Assembly: GCF_001078595.1 (NCBI RefSeq)
Contig: NZ_LFTY01000002.1
Location: 2,475,773 to 2,539,772, forward strand
Length of the DNA: 64,000 nucleotides
Reading direction: 5' to 3'
DNA from: Candidatus Rhodobacter oscarellae
GTDB taxonomy: Bacteria > Pseudomonadota > Alphaproteobacteria > Rhodobacterales > Rhodobacteraceae
The position numbers and the translations under genes are program-made. The notes below the pieces were generated by a model. It did not search any database, was not told the DNA's origin, and worked only from the letters and a program-made list of their open reading frames with translations. This document shows, piece after piece, positions 53,131-63,054 of the stretch. Positions within the stretch are counted from its first letter, which is position 1. The number at the start of each line of letters is the position of its first letter.

Positions 53131-54632
53131 AGATCCATCAGCAGGCGGCGCGGATCCTCCAGCGCCTCTTTCACCCGCACCAGGAAGGTCACCGCGCCCT
53201 TGCCGTCGACGATCCGGTGGTCATAGCTGAGCGCGAGGTACATCATCGGGCGGGCCACGATCTGGCCGTCGACCACCATGGGCCGCTGCTGGATCTTGTG
53301 CATGCCCAGGATGCCCGATTGCGGCGGGTTCAGGATCGGCGAGCTCATGAGCGAGCCATAGACCCCGCCATTGGAGATCGTGAACGTGCCGCCCTGCATC
53401 TCGGCCATCGACAGCTTGCCGTCACGGGCGCGCAGGCCCATCTCGGCGATCTTCTTCTCGATCGCGGCAAAACCCATCTGGTCGGCGTCGCGCACCACCG
53501 GCACCACCAGCCCGTTCGGCGTGCCCACTGCCACGCCCATATGCACGAAGTTCTTATAGACCACATCAGTGCCGTCGATCTCGGCATTGACCTCGGGCAC
53601 CTCTTTGAGCGCGTGGCAGCAGGCCTTGGTGAAGAAGGACATAAAGCCCAGCTTGGTGCCGTGCTTCTTCTCGAAGAGGTCCTTGTATTCCTTGCGCAGA
53701 TCCATCACCGCGCCCATGTCCACCTCGTTATAGGTGGTCAGCATGGCGGCGGTGTTCTGCGCGTCCTTGAGGCGGCGCGCGATGGTCTGGCGCAGGCGGG
53801 TCATCTTGACGCGCTCCTCGCGGGCGGCGTCCTCGGCGGCGACGGGCGCGCGGGGCGCTTGAGCCGCCGGCGCGGGGGCCGCGGCGGCGGGCGCGGGCTG
53901 GGCCAGCACCTTCTGCACGTCCTCTTTCATCACGCGGCCATCCTTGCCAGAGCCCTGGACATCCGCGGCCTTGATGCCGTGCTCGGCCATCATCTTTTTG
54001 GCCGATGGCGCGTCTTCGACGTCCTTGGACGCGGCCGCTGTTCCGTCCTGAAGGGCGTCCTCGCCGGGCTTGGCCGCGGGCGCTGCCGCCCCGGCGCCGG
54101 TGGTCATCACCGCCAGCTTGCCATTGGCCTCGACGGTGGCGCCCTCGGCGGCCAGGATCTCTGTCAGCGTGCCCGCCGCCGGGGCTGGGACCTCGACCGA
54201 GACCTTGTCGGTCTCCAGCTCGCACAGCATCTCGTCCGCGGCAAAGCTCTCTCCCACCGCCTTGAACCAGCTCGCCACCGTGGCCTCGGTGACGCTTTCG
54301 CCCAGGGTCGGGACCATCACGTCAATCGTCTCGCCGCCCGACGCGGCGGGCGCCTCGGACGCGGGTGCCGAGGAGGCCGCCGCCGCCGCGCCCTCGGCAA
54401 TGGTCGCCAGCAAAGCGTCGACGCCAACGGTCTCTCCCTCGGCGGCGATGATCTCGCCCAGGGTACCGGCCACCGGCGAGGGCACTTCGACGGTGACCTT
54501 ATCGGTCTCCAGCTCGCACAGCATCTCATCCACCGCCACGGCATCGCCGGGCTTCTTGAACCAGGTGGCCACGGTGGCCTCCGTGACGCTCTCGCCCAGG
54601 GTGGGCACACGGACTTCGGTAGACATGTTCAC
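53127..54632 (-). CDS. sucB: Dihydrolipoyllysine succinyltransferase (E2 of OGDH)
   Basis: The E2 core of 2-oxoglutarate dehydrogenase, 501 residues. It has two tandem lipoyl domains (lysines in [11 protein letters not shown] near residue 43 and [11 protein letters not shown] near 144), each followed by an Ala/Pro linker, then a peripheral subunit-binding domain ([20 protein letters not shown]) and the catalytic domain ending with [13 protein letters not shown]. Two lipoyl domains, instead of the single one of E. coli SucB, are seen in several alphaproteobacteria. The gene starts directly after the sucA stop without a gap. Confidence 0.95.
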   Translation of the reverse strand: MNMSTEVRVPTLGESVTEATVATWFKKPGDAVAVDEMLCELETDKVTVEVPSPVAGTLGEIIAAEGETVGVDALLATIAEGAAAAASSAPASEAPAASGGETIDVMVPTLGESVTEATVASWFKAVGESFAADEMLCELETDKVSVEVPAPAAGTLTEILAAEGATVEANGKLAVMTTGAGAAAPAAKPGEDALQDGTAAASKDVEDAPSAKKMMAEHGIKAADVQGSGKDGRVMKEDVQKVLAQPAPAAAAPAPAAQAPRAPVAAEDAAREERVKMTRLRQTIARRLKDAQNTAAMLTTYNEVDMGAVMDLRKEYKDLFEKKHGTKLGFMSFFTKACCHALKEVPEVNAEIDGTDVVYKNFVHMGVAVGTPNGLVVPVVRDADQMGFAAIEKKIAEMGLRARDGKLSMAEMQGGTFTISNGGVYGSLMSSPILNPPQSGILGMHKIQQRPMVVDGQIVARPMMYLALSYDHRIVDGKGAVTFLVRVKEALEDPRRLLMDL

Positions 54633-57584
54633 TTATCCTTCGATACCGAGCGCCGCGTTCACGAGCGCTTCTTGTTGGGCTTTGTGCTGGCTGGCCAGGC
54701 CCGTGGCGGGCGAGGCAGAGGCGGTGCGGCCGGCGTATTCGGGCCGCGAATGCGCCGCCTTAATGCGGGTCAGAACCCACTCGATATTGGGCTCGATAAA
54801 GCTCCAGGCGCCCTGGTTCTTGGGCTCTTCCTGGCACCAGACCATCTCGGCCTGCTTGAAGCGGTCCAGCTCCTTGACCATCGACAGCGCCGGGAACGGG
54901 TAGAACTGCTCGACCCGCATCAGGTAGACGTCGTCGATGCCCTCGGCGTCGCGCTTCTCCAGCAGGTCGAAATAGACCTTGCCCGAGCACATCACCACGC
55001 GCTTGATCTTGTCGTCCGCCACCAGCTGGGTGTCGGAGTTGCCGTGCTGCGCGTCGTCCCACAGCACGCGGTGAAAGCTTGACCCGGTGGTGAAATCCGC
55101 GGCCTCGGAGATGCACATCTTGTGCCGCAGCAGCGACTTTGGCGTCATCAGGATCAGCGGCTTGCGGTAGCTGCGGTGCATCTGGCGGCGCAGGATGTGG
55201 AAGTAGTTCGCGGGCGTCGTGCAATTCGCCACGATCCAGTTGTCGCCGCCGCACATCTGCAGGAAGCGCTCCAGCCGGGCCGAGCTGTGCTCGGGCCCCT
55301 GCCCCTCGAACCCGTGCGGCAAGAGGCAGACCAGCCCCGACATGCGCAGCCACTTCGATTCGCCCGACGAGATGAACTGATCGAACATGATCTGCGCACC
55401 GTTGGCGAAATCGCCGAACTGCGCCTCCCACAGCACCAGCGCGTTGGGCTCGGCCAGCGAATAGCCATATTCGAACCCAAGCACCGCGTATTCGGACAGC
55501 ATCGAGTCGATCACCTCGTACTGCGCCTGTCCCGCGCGGATGTTATTCAGCGGGTAATAGCGCCCCTCGGCGTTCTGATCCACGATGCCCGAATGCCGCT
55601 GGCTGAACGTGCCCCGGGTGCTGTCCTGGCCCGCCAGGCGCACCGGAAGCCCCTCGGTCAGCAGCGACCCAAAGGCCAGCGCCTCGGCCGTGGCCCAGTC
55701 AAAGCCCTTACCGGCCTCGAACATCACCTTCTTGGCGTCCAGGATGCGCTGCACGGTGCGATGCACCGGGTAGCCCTCGGGCAGGCGGGTCAGCGCCGCG
55801 CCGACCTCGGCCATCGTGTCCTCGCCGATCGCGGTCTTGCCGCGCTGGTAATCCTCGCTGGCCTTGTCCATGTCCGACCAGCGCCCGTCCAGCCAGTCGG
55901 CCTTGTTGGGCTTGTAGTTCCGCCCGACCTCGAACTCTTCGTTCAGGTAGGCCTGGAACTGCGCCTTCATGTCCTCGATCTCGCCCTCGGGGATCAGCCC
56001 GTCCTTGACCAGGCGCTCGGTGTAGAGGCTGAGCGTGGTGCGGTGCTTTTTGATGCGGTTATACATGTTCGGGTTGGTGAACATGGGCTCGTCGCCCTCG
56101 TTATGCCCGAACCGGCGGTAGCAGAAGATGTCGATCACCACGTCCTTGCCGAACTTCTGGCGGAACTCGGTGGCCACGCGGGCGGCATGCACCACCGCCT
56201 CGGGGTCGTCGCCGTTCACGTGGAAGACCGGCGCCTCGACCATCAGCGCCACGTCGGTGGGATAGGGCGAGGAGCGGCTGAAATGCGGCGCCGTGGTGAA
56301 GCCGATCTGGTTGTTGACCACGATATGCACCGTGCCGCCGGTCTTGTGCCCGCGCAGGCCGGACAGGCCAAAGCATTCCGCCACGACCCCCTGCCCCGCA
56401 AAGGCCGCGTCGCCATGCAGCAGGATCGGCATCACCGTCGAGCGCGTGGCGTCGTTGTTCTGGTCCTGTTTGGCGCGGACCTTGCCGATCACCACCGGGT
56501 TCACCGCCTCCAGGTGCGAGGGGTTCGCCGTCAGCGACAGGTGCACGTTGTTGCCGTCGAACTCGCGGTCATGGCTGGCGCCCAGGTGGTACTTCACGTC
56601 GCCCGAGCCGTCCACGTCCTCGGGCTTGAAGGACCCGCCCTGGAACTCGTTGAAGATCGCGCGGTAGGGCTTCTGCATCACGTTGGCCAGCACGCTCAGG
56701 CGCCCCCGGTGCGGCATCCCGATCACGATGTCGGTCACGCCCAGCGAGCCGCCGCGCTTGATGATCTGCTCCATCGCGGGCACCAGGCTCTCGCCGCCGT
56801 CCAGGCCAAAGCGCTTGGTGCCGGTGTATTTCACATGCAGGAACTTCTCGAACCCCTCGGCCTCGACCAGCTTGCGCAGGATCGCCTTGCGGCCCTCGCG
56901 GGTGAACTGGATCTCCTTACCGAAGCCCTCGATGCGCTCCTTCAGCCACGAGGCCTCCTCGGGGTTGGAGATGTGCATGTACTGCAGCGCGAAGGTGCCG
57001 CAATAGGTCCGCTTCACGATGGCCAGGATCTCGCGCAGGTTTGCGAATTCCAGCCCCAGCACCTTGTCCAGGAATATGGGCCGGTCCCAATCGGCATCGG
57101 TGAAGCCGTAGGATTTCGGCTCCAGCTCGGGATGGGGCGTCGCGTCGCGCATGCCCAGCGGGTCGAGATCCGCCACCAGGTGGCCGCGGATGCGGTAGGC
57201 GCGGATCAGCATCAGCGCGCGCATGCTGTCCAGGACGGCGCGCTTGATCTGCTCGTCGCTGACCTCGACCTTGGCCTCGGTTGCCTTGGCCTTGATCTTC
57301 TTGCCCGCGGCCTCCGGCTCGGCGGCCCATTGCCCGTCCATGGCCGCGGTCAGCTCGTCATTCGGGGCGGGCGGCCAGTCGGCGCGGGCCCAGCTTGGCC
57401 CCTCGGCGTCGCGCTTTACAGAGATCTCGTCGTCGCCCATCTGGCGGAAGAAGCTCGCCCAGGCCTCGTCCACGGCGTTGGGGTCGCCGGCGTAGCGCGC
57501 ATAGAGCTGCTCGAGATACTCGGCGTTGTGCCCCTGCATAAAGCTGGAGGCATGGAAGACGTCGTTGGGGCTTTGTTCGGTCAT
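54633..57584 (-). CDS. sucA: 2-oxoglutarate dehydrogenase E1 component
   Basis: A ThDP enzyme of 983 residues that decarboxylates 2-oxoglutarate and passes succinyl to SucB. It shows the N-terminal YARYAGDPNAVDEAWASFFR segment that binds the complex partners, PHRGRLSVLANVM, the ThDP/Mg region with GDAAFAGQGVV, and the C-terminal transketolase-like half. It lies between sucD and sucB in a TCA operon. Confidence 0.97.
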   Translation of the reverse strand: MTEQSPNDVFHASSFMQGHNAEYLEQLYARYAGDPNAVDEAWASFFRQMGDDEISVKRDAEGPSWARADWPPAPNDELTAAMDGQWAAEPEAAGKKIKAKATEAKVEVSDEQIKRAVLDSMRALMLIRAYRIRGHLVADLDPLGMRDATPHPELEPKSYGFTDADWDRPIFLDKVLGLEFANLREILAIVKRTYCGTFALQYMHISNPEEASWLKERIEGFGKEIQFTREGRKAILRKLVEAEGFEKFLHVKYTGTKRFGLDGGESLVPAMEQIIKRGGSLGVTDIVIGMPHRGRLSVLANVMQKPYRAIFNEFQGGSFKPEDVDGSGDVKYHLGASHDREFDGNNVHLSLTANPSHLEAVNPVVIGKVRAKQDQNNDATRSTVMPILLHGDAAFAGQGVVAECFGLSGLRGHKTGGTVHIVVNNQIGFTTAPHFSRSSPYPTDVALMVEAPVFHVNGDDPEAVVHAARVATEFRQKFGKDVVIDIFCYRRFGHNEGDEPMFTNPNMYNRIKKHRTTLSLYTERLVKDGLIPEGEIEDMKAQFQAYLNEEFEVGRNYKPNKADWLDGRWSDMDKASEDYQRGKTAIGEDTMAEVGAALTRLPEGYPVHRTVQRILDAKKVMFEAGKGFDWATAEALAFGSLLTEGLPVRLAGQDSTRGTFSQRHSGIVDQNAEGRYYPLNNIRAGQAQYEVIDSMLSEYAVLGFEYGYSLAEPNALVLWEAQFGDFANGAQIMFDQFISSGESKWLRMSGLVCLLPHGFEGQGPEHSSARLERFLQMCGGDNWIVANCTTPANYFHILRRQMHRSYRKPLILMTPKSLLRHKMCISEAADFTTGSSFHRVLWDDAQHGNSDTQLVADDKIKRVVMCSGKVYFDLLEKRDAEGIDDVYLMRVEQFYPFPALSMVKELDRFKQAEMVWCQEEPKNQGAWSFIEPNIEWVLTRIKAAHSRPEYAGRTASASPATGLASQHKAQQEALVNAALGIEG

Positions 57585-57594
57585 TGATCCCTCC

Positions 57595-57650
57595 GTAGGG
57601 TGGGCAATTTGCCCACCTAAACGCGTAGGTGGGCAAATTGCCCACCCTAC
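57595..57650. repeat. Long perfect inverted repeat of GTAG-REP type (sucD-sucA gap)
   Basis: Two perfect 25-base arms (57595-57619 and 57626-57650) with a six-base loop. Each arm begins or ends with GTAGGGTGGG and contains its own palindrome GTGGGCAA-T-TTGCCCAC. The unit almost fills the 69-base gap between sucD and sucA and is related to the copy at 53071-53130. Confidence 0.8.
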
Positions 57651-57653
57651 CTT

Positions 57654-58535
57654 TTATCCGATGGCTTCCAGCACGGCCTCGCCCAGGCCCGCGGGGCTCT
57701 CGGCCACCACGATACCCGCCGAGCGCATCGCCTCGATCTTGTCATCCGCGCCGCCCTTGCCGCCAGCGACAATCGCGCCCGCATGGCCCATGCGGCGGCC
57801 CGGAGGCGCCGTGCGGCCCGCGATGAAGCCCGCGGTGGGCTTGGAGCGGCCCTTCTTGGCCTCGTCTTTCAGGAACTGCGCGGCCTCCTCCTCGGCGCTG
57901 CCGCCGATCTCGCCGATCATGATGATGCTCTCGGTCTCGTCATCGGCCAGGAACCACTCCAGCACGTCCAGGTGCTCGGTGCCCTTGATCGGGTCGCCGC
58001 CGATGCCCACACAGGTCGACTGGCCCAGCCCCACGGCAGAGGTCTGGCCCACCGCCTCGTAGGTCAGCGTGCCCGAGCGCGACACCACGCCCACCGAGCC
58101 GCGCTTGTGGATATGGCCCGGCATGATGCCGATCTTGCACGCATCCGGCGTGATAATGCCGGGGCAGTTGGGCCCGATCAGGCGGGTCGAGGTGCCCTCC
58201 AGCGCGCGCTTGACCTTCATCATATCCAGCACCGGGATGCCCTCGGTGATGCAGACCACCAGCGGCATGCCCGCATCAATAGCCTCCAGGATCGAATCCG
58301 CGGCAAAGGGCGGCGGCACGTAGATCACAGAGGCGTTCGCCTCGGTCTTGGCCATCGCCTCGTGCACGGAGTTGAAGACCGGCAGGCCCAGATGCTCCAT
58401 CCCGCCCTTGCCGGGGGTCACCCCGCCGACCATCTGCGTGCCATAGGCGATCGCCTGCTCGGAGTGGAACGTGCCCTGCGAGCCGGTGAAGCCCTGGCAG
58501 ATCACTTTGGTGTTTTCGTCAACGAGTACGGCCAT
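57654..58535 (-). CDS. sucD: Succinyl-CoA synthetase alpha subunit
   Basis: The alpha subunit of succinate-CoA ligase, 293 residues. It has an N-terminal CoA-binding Rossmann domain ([19 protein letters not shown]) and the phosphohistidine in [14 protein letters not shown]. It pairs with SucC, from which it is separated here by two small genes and a duplicated sucC end. Confidence 0.96.
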   Translation of the reverse strand: MAVLVDENTKVICQGFTGSQGTFHSEQAIAYGTQMVGGVTPGKGGMEHLGLPVFNSVHEAMAKTEANASVIYVPPPFAADSILEAIDAGMPLVVCITEGIPVLDMMKVKRALEGTSTRLIGPNCPGIITPDACKIGIMPGHIHKRGSVGVVSRSGTLTYEAVGQTSAVGLGQSTCVGIGGDPIKGTEHLDVLEWFLADDETESIIMIGEIGGSAEEEAAQFLKDEAKKGRSKPTAGFIAGRTAPPGRRMGHAGAIVAGGKGGADDKIEAMRSAGIVVAESPAGLGEAVLEAIG

Positions 58536-58578
58536 TATCTTATGTCCCTAATTCTGTTTTGCGGTAAGCGGCATACGC

Positions 58579-59118
58579 TCACCTGTTTTCCGCGAGCGGT
58601 AAGCGCTCGACATTCATGAAGGTTTCAACGCCGTTCGGGCCGGGGCGGGTGCCCACATGCACGACGGCGATTTTGCGGGGGTTGAGGCGCCGCGCGGCTA
58701 GAAGCGCGGTGCCATCAGTGGCTTGGAAGGTCGCGGGCAGATCGGCCTCGGTCTTGATGCCCTCGCGAACGAGCGCGCCGAGCACGGCGTCGATGGCGGG
58801 CTTGGTATGCGCGCCGTCAAAGCTGACCTCGCAGCGGCGATCCGTGCCCGGGGTAACCGGCGCCTTGACCGGCGCGCTTACGGGGTTGGACGCCCGGAAC
58901 GGGTCCAGGTCGTAGAATTCATAGCGCAGCCCGTCAAAAGCCTCGGCCGCCTTGGCCGCGGTCATCAACGGGCTAAAGCAATGCGCCGCGAACCCCTCGA
59001 CACTGTGACGTGCCGCCGAAGAAACGGGACCGCTAAGCGCAGCGCTGCCGAGCATCGCCAGCACCATGCAGCCCGCAAATAGCAGGTTCAGAACGCGGTA
59101 TCTTTTTTCCCTCGTCAT
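58579..59118 (-). CDS. Hypothetical exported protein, 179 residues
   Basis: It starts with a basic stretch and a hydrophobic segment (LLFAGCMVLAMLGSAALS), a signal peptide or membrane anchor. The rest is soluble, with HCFSPLMTAAKAAEAFDGLR and a Pro-rich middle, and has no domain I recognise. It lies 43 bases before sucD in the sucC-sucD interval. GC content is like the core, so it is probably a resident of this operon. Confidence 0.65.
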   Translation of the reverse strand: MTREKRYRVLNLLFAGCMVLAMLGSAALSGPVSSAARHSVEGFAAHCFSPLMTAAKAAEAFDGLRYEFYDLDPFRASNPVSAPVKAPVTPGTDRRCEVSFDGAHTKPAIDAVLGALVREGIKTEADLPATFQATDGTALLAARRLNPRKIAVVHVGTRPGPNGVETFMNVERLPLAENR

Positions 59119-59127
59119 TCCAGGACC

Positions 59128-59220
59128 TTATCCCTTCACCGCTTCATCGATCTTCTCGGCGCCGTTCTTGAGTTCGCCGGCAGCGCTCACGTCCACGCCG
59201 CTCTCGTTGATGATACTTCG
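59128..59220 (-). pseudogene. Degenerate duplicate of the sucC 3' end
   Basis: Thirty codons and a TAA read RSIINESGVDVSAAGELKNG and end AEKIDEAVKG, clearly homologous to the genuine SucC C-terminus ([20 protein letters not shown], ending AAVKG). About a third of the residues differ. There is no start and nothing of SucC upstream. With the real sucC end at 59719 it brackets the gene at 59225-59722. Confidence 0.85.
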
Positions 59221-59224
59221 GCCA

Positions 59225-59718
59225 TCACTGCCAACTCAGACTAAGCAGCGCGCCTTTTCGTTTGATGGATTTCGCACTCAGAAACCCGTTCCGCCCTACC
59301 CCTGACACCGACCATCTTGCCATTTCGTTGCTTGCAACGGGTGCCACTTTGCTCAACCTCCAAGACGAAGGCTTGGCTTTCACAAATGCTTGCACCCAGG
59401 CGTTTATGGCCTCTGAGTTTCCAACTCTGAACGCGTGCACAGAGCATTCGAATGTTTTGTTTTTGGTGTAGGAGGGGGTGTTGTAGGTCAGGATTGCTTG
59501 GCGCAACGCGCCGCTGATTGTGTGTTTTCCGGGGATGACGATCCCATTTCCCTGGTATTCTGAAGCGATAATCGAAACCAAACGTTGCTCCATCGTACTC
59601 GGCGACTTCGCGCATAACTCGGCGAACAAACGCGCGCCCTTTTCGATTTTCACCTCCTCAGACATTGCGGGAGAGGCAAACAGCAATAGGCAAAATATCA
59701 TCAAACGTGACACGTCAA

Positions 59719-59722
<4 letters not shown>
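59225..59722 (-). CDS. Exported protein of unknown function, low GC
   Basis: 165 residues with a clear signal peptide ([15 protein letters not shown], cleavage near residue 21). The mature part, [20 protein letters not shown] onward, has a few cysteines and no known domain. The GTG start overlaps the sucC stop. Base composition is visibly lower in GC than sucC and sucD, and the gene is bracketed by the sucC 3' end and its degenerate copy, so it looks acquired. A later ATG at residue 8 is an alternative start. Confidence 0.65.
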
Positions 59723-60912
<1,190 letters not shown>

Positions 60913-60960
60913 CGCTTCACCGTCCTTCGTGATCTGGTGGCAGTTATCTGGTTACCTCTG

Positions 60961-60970
60961 TGGTATACCA
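60961..60970. promoter_or_regulatory. GntR-like palindrome before sucC
   Basis: TGGTATACCA, a perfect 10-base palindrome with the GTATAC core of many FadR-type GntR operators, lies 49 bases before the sucC start. Related ATCTGG half-sites flank it on both sides. Confidence 0.5.
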
Positions 60971-61079
60971 GATACCATCGGCGCCACTTTTGAGCAACTC
61001 ATTGGGATGTGGCATAGGGCAGCTTTGGAAATAAATCCTTATCCGCCGAAACAGCGGCGTATTTACCATAAAAGATCGT

Positions 61080-61114
61080 TTTGTGATCACACCAGAAATT
61101 CGTGTGATCACAAA
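61080..61114. promoter_or_regulatory. Twin TGTGATCACA operator pair
   Basis: TTTGTGATCACAC and GTGTGATCACAAA form a perfect inverted repeat with a 9-base spacer. Each arm contains the palindrome TGTGATCACA (61082-61091 and 61103-61112), 21 bases apart, two helical turns. It lies about 170 bases upstream of sucC and 80 bases from the rnpB 3' end. The 60913-61193 gap holds no gene. Confidence 0.65.
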
Positions 61115-61193
61115 TTACGGTTTGTTAACTGGAGGGGTGATTCGCGCCTCAGAACAAGGCGCCCCGCCCGGCCCTGCGGGGCGGGATTTTAAA

Positions 61194-61556
61194 GCGCGGA
61201 CAGCCTATAAGCCGGATTCTGTCCCGCAAGTGTCGCCACTTGCCGACGGCCATTCATCTAAAGCGCCGGTCGCCCGGCGCCCTCTAGCTGCCTACCCGGA
61301 CCCCAGGCCAAAGCCGCCCATGCGGGGTCCCTATTCGGCATTGCTCCCGGTGGGGCTTGCCATGCCAGCGACGTTGCCGCCGCCGCGGTGGGCTCTTACC
61401 CCACCGTTTCACCCTGACCCCGAGCGCGCCCGGGGCGGTCTGTTCTCTGTGGCGCTGTCCGTCGGGTTGCCCCGCCCAGGCGTTACCTGGCACCGTTGCC
61501 TTGTGGAGTCCGGACTTTCCTCGAGGTTGCCCCCGCGACCGCCCAGCCATCCGCGC
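61194..61556 (-). ncRNA. rnpB: RNase P RNA
   Basis: The catalytic RNA of RNase P on the minus strand. The universal block GAGGAAAGTCCGGACTCC lies near the 5' end, and ACAGAATCCGGCTTATAG near the 3' end. The ends pair as helix P1 (GCGCGGA with TCCGCGC), which sets the borders. Length about 363 bases, normal for alphaproteobacteria. Confidence 0.93.
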
Positions 61557-61566
61557 AGGCGCCGAG

Positions 61567-62262
61567 TTAGGCGCTCAGGCCGCGCGCGTCAACGGGGAAG
61601 CGGCGGGCCAGGTCCATGACCAGCGCGGTGTCGACATTATCCAGCGGGCCCTCGGCGCCGGGGCGGTGCCGCAGGCGGAACGCGGCCAGGATCGCCTCCT
61701 CGGGCGCGTCCGCGGTATAGCCAAGCTGGGCGGCGTTCTGCGCGAACGCCGCAGCCGAAGACGGGCCGTCAGGGCCGGATGAGGCGCCCGCCGCAGCCGA
61801 TACGGCCAACCCCTGCCGCGCCAGGCGGTCCCAGTCGAAACGCGGGCCGGGGTCGATCTTGCGCCCCGGCGCCAGGTCGGAATGGGCGATGACGCGCTCT
61901 GGCACGATGCTCCAGCGCTGCATGATCCCCGCCAGCAGCGCCTCCAGCGCCGCCATGAGCGGCTCAGAGAACGGCTCGGCCCCGCCATTGTCCAGCTCGA
62001 TCCCGATCGAGCGCGAGTTCACATCCGTCACCGCGCCCCAGGCCCCCGCGCCCGCATGCCAGGCGCGCATCTCCTCGGCGACCATGTGCCAGACCGCGCC
62101 GTCCTTGCCGATCAGGTAATGCGCCGAGACCTCGGCCTCTGGGTTGCACAGCCAATCGCGCGCCTTCTCGGCGCTCGCCATGGCGGTGTAATGGATCACA
62201 ACGATGTCGGGCCGCGCCCCCGCGCGGCGTTCACCGCAATTCGGGCTGGGGTGCCAGTTCAC
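61567..62262 (-). CDS. ampD: N-acetylmuramoyl-L-alanine amidase (AmpD-like)
   Basis: A 231-residue amidase_2 enzyme. Zinc-binding histidines are in IVVIHYTAM and in HSDLAPGRKIDPGPRFDW, and the NSRSIGIELDNGG segment is typical of AmpD/AmiD. There is no signal peptide, so it probably acts on cytoplasmic anhydromuropeptides in wall recycling. It ends 10 bases before the rnpB 5' end. Confidence 0.88.
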   Translation of the reverse strand: MNWHPSPNCGERRAGARPDIVVIHYTAMASAEKARDWLCNPEAEVSAHYLIGKDGAVWHMVAEEMRAWHAGAGAWGAVTDVNSRSIGIELDNGGAEPFSEPLMAALEALLAGIMQRWSIVPERVIAHSDLAPGRKIDPGPRFDWDRLARQGLAVSAAAGASSGPDGPSSAAAFAQNAAQLGYTADAPEEAILAAFRLRHRPGAEGPLDNVDTALVMDLARRFPVDARGLSA

Positions 62263-62277
62263 TCAGCCCGCTCTTGC

Positions 62278-63018
62278 TCAGCCGCGATAGCGCGACGGGT
62301 CCCAATCGCAGGCATAGCCGTCGCCATCGGGGTCCAGCCCCAGCCTGTCACGCTGCGGCCCGCCGGCGCTCAGGAAGGCCTCCTGCGCGAGGTCGGACGA
62401 GACATATTGAAAGCAGGCACGCTCGTGTTTGCGCTGCGAGGTGATGCCGCGGCGATAGAGCTTCTGGCCGCGCGGGTGGCGGCTGGACAGGGCGTATTGC
62501 ACGATGTTCGGCCCGGCGTTGCCCGTGCGCGTCGGCACGGCGGTGGGCTCGATCACCTGGAAGGCCTCGCGGTTGGCGCGCAGGCGCTCGGCGTCGCTTT
62601 CGATGGACTGCCGATTGGCGACCTCGTCAAAGTCCTGCTCGTTGGAGAGGCCGCGGTTGCTCTGCGACGGGTCCGGCGGCGTGGTGCCCGCATTGGTGGT
62701 GGTGGTGCCCAAGGCAGGGGTTTCGGGGGGAATGTCGGCGTTCACCAGGGTCTGGCGCGGCGGCAGGCTGTCGGGCGGCACGCGGGTTCCGGTGGTGGTC
62801 GTCGCGGCGGTCTGCGCGGGCGGCAGGCTTGGCCCGATCCGCGCGCCGGGCTGCGCCGGGGGCGTGCCCGTCAGCTCGCTCTCGCGCCGCACCGTGTAGC
62901 TGTTGTAGTCACCGTAGTCCCCAAAGCTCACGTCCCGCGCCGGTGCGCCGGATTCCGGCACCGGCGGCGAACAGGCCGCCAGCGCGGCCAAGGCCGCTAT
63001 TCCAAAAGCGTATCTCAT
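62278..63018 (-). CDS. Lipoprotein with excalibur-like C-terminus
   Basis: About 246 residues from the ATG at 63018 (the frame extends to 63042). It has a signal peptide with lipobox ALAAC, a long Pro/Thr-rich linker, and a C-terminal domain ending RLGLDPDGDGYACDWDPSRY. The DPDGDGxACDWD motif is the calcium-binding excalibur-type signature. It is probably anchored in the envelope. Function unknown; it lies between gatA and ampD. Confidence 0.75.
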   Translation of the reverse strand: MRYAFGIAALAALAACSPPVPESGAPARDVSFGDYGDYNSYTVRRESELTGTPPAQPGARIGPSLPPAQTAATTTTGTRVPPDSLPPRQTLVNADIPPETPALGTTTTNAGTTPPDPSQSNRGLSNEQDFDEVANRQSIESDAERLRANREAFQVIEPTAVPTRTGNAGPNIVQYALSSRHPRGQKLYRRGITSQRKHERACFQYVSSDLAQEAFLSAGGPQRDRLGLDPDGDGYACDWDPSRYRG

Positions 63019-63054
63019 CTCACGCGCCCTGCCCCAAAGCATATTGCCCGGGCC

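Noticed and set aside
55122-57587. 821-codon plus-strand open frame opposite sucA
   Set aside because: A shadow of sucA, which is unmistakable; the frame is full of His/Gly/Arg low-complexity translation. The 53109-55082 frame opposite sucB is rejected likewise.
61160-61190. GC-rich hairpin as rnpB terminator
   Set aside because: The stem GCCCCGC/GCGGGGC is real, but the T-rich side lies on the plus strand, opposite to rnpB transcription, so I do not call it.
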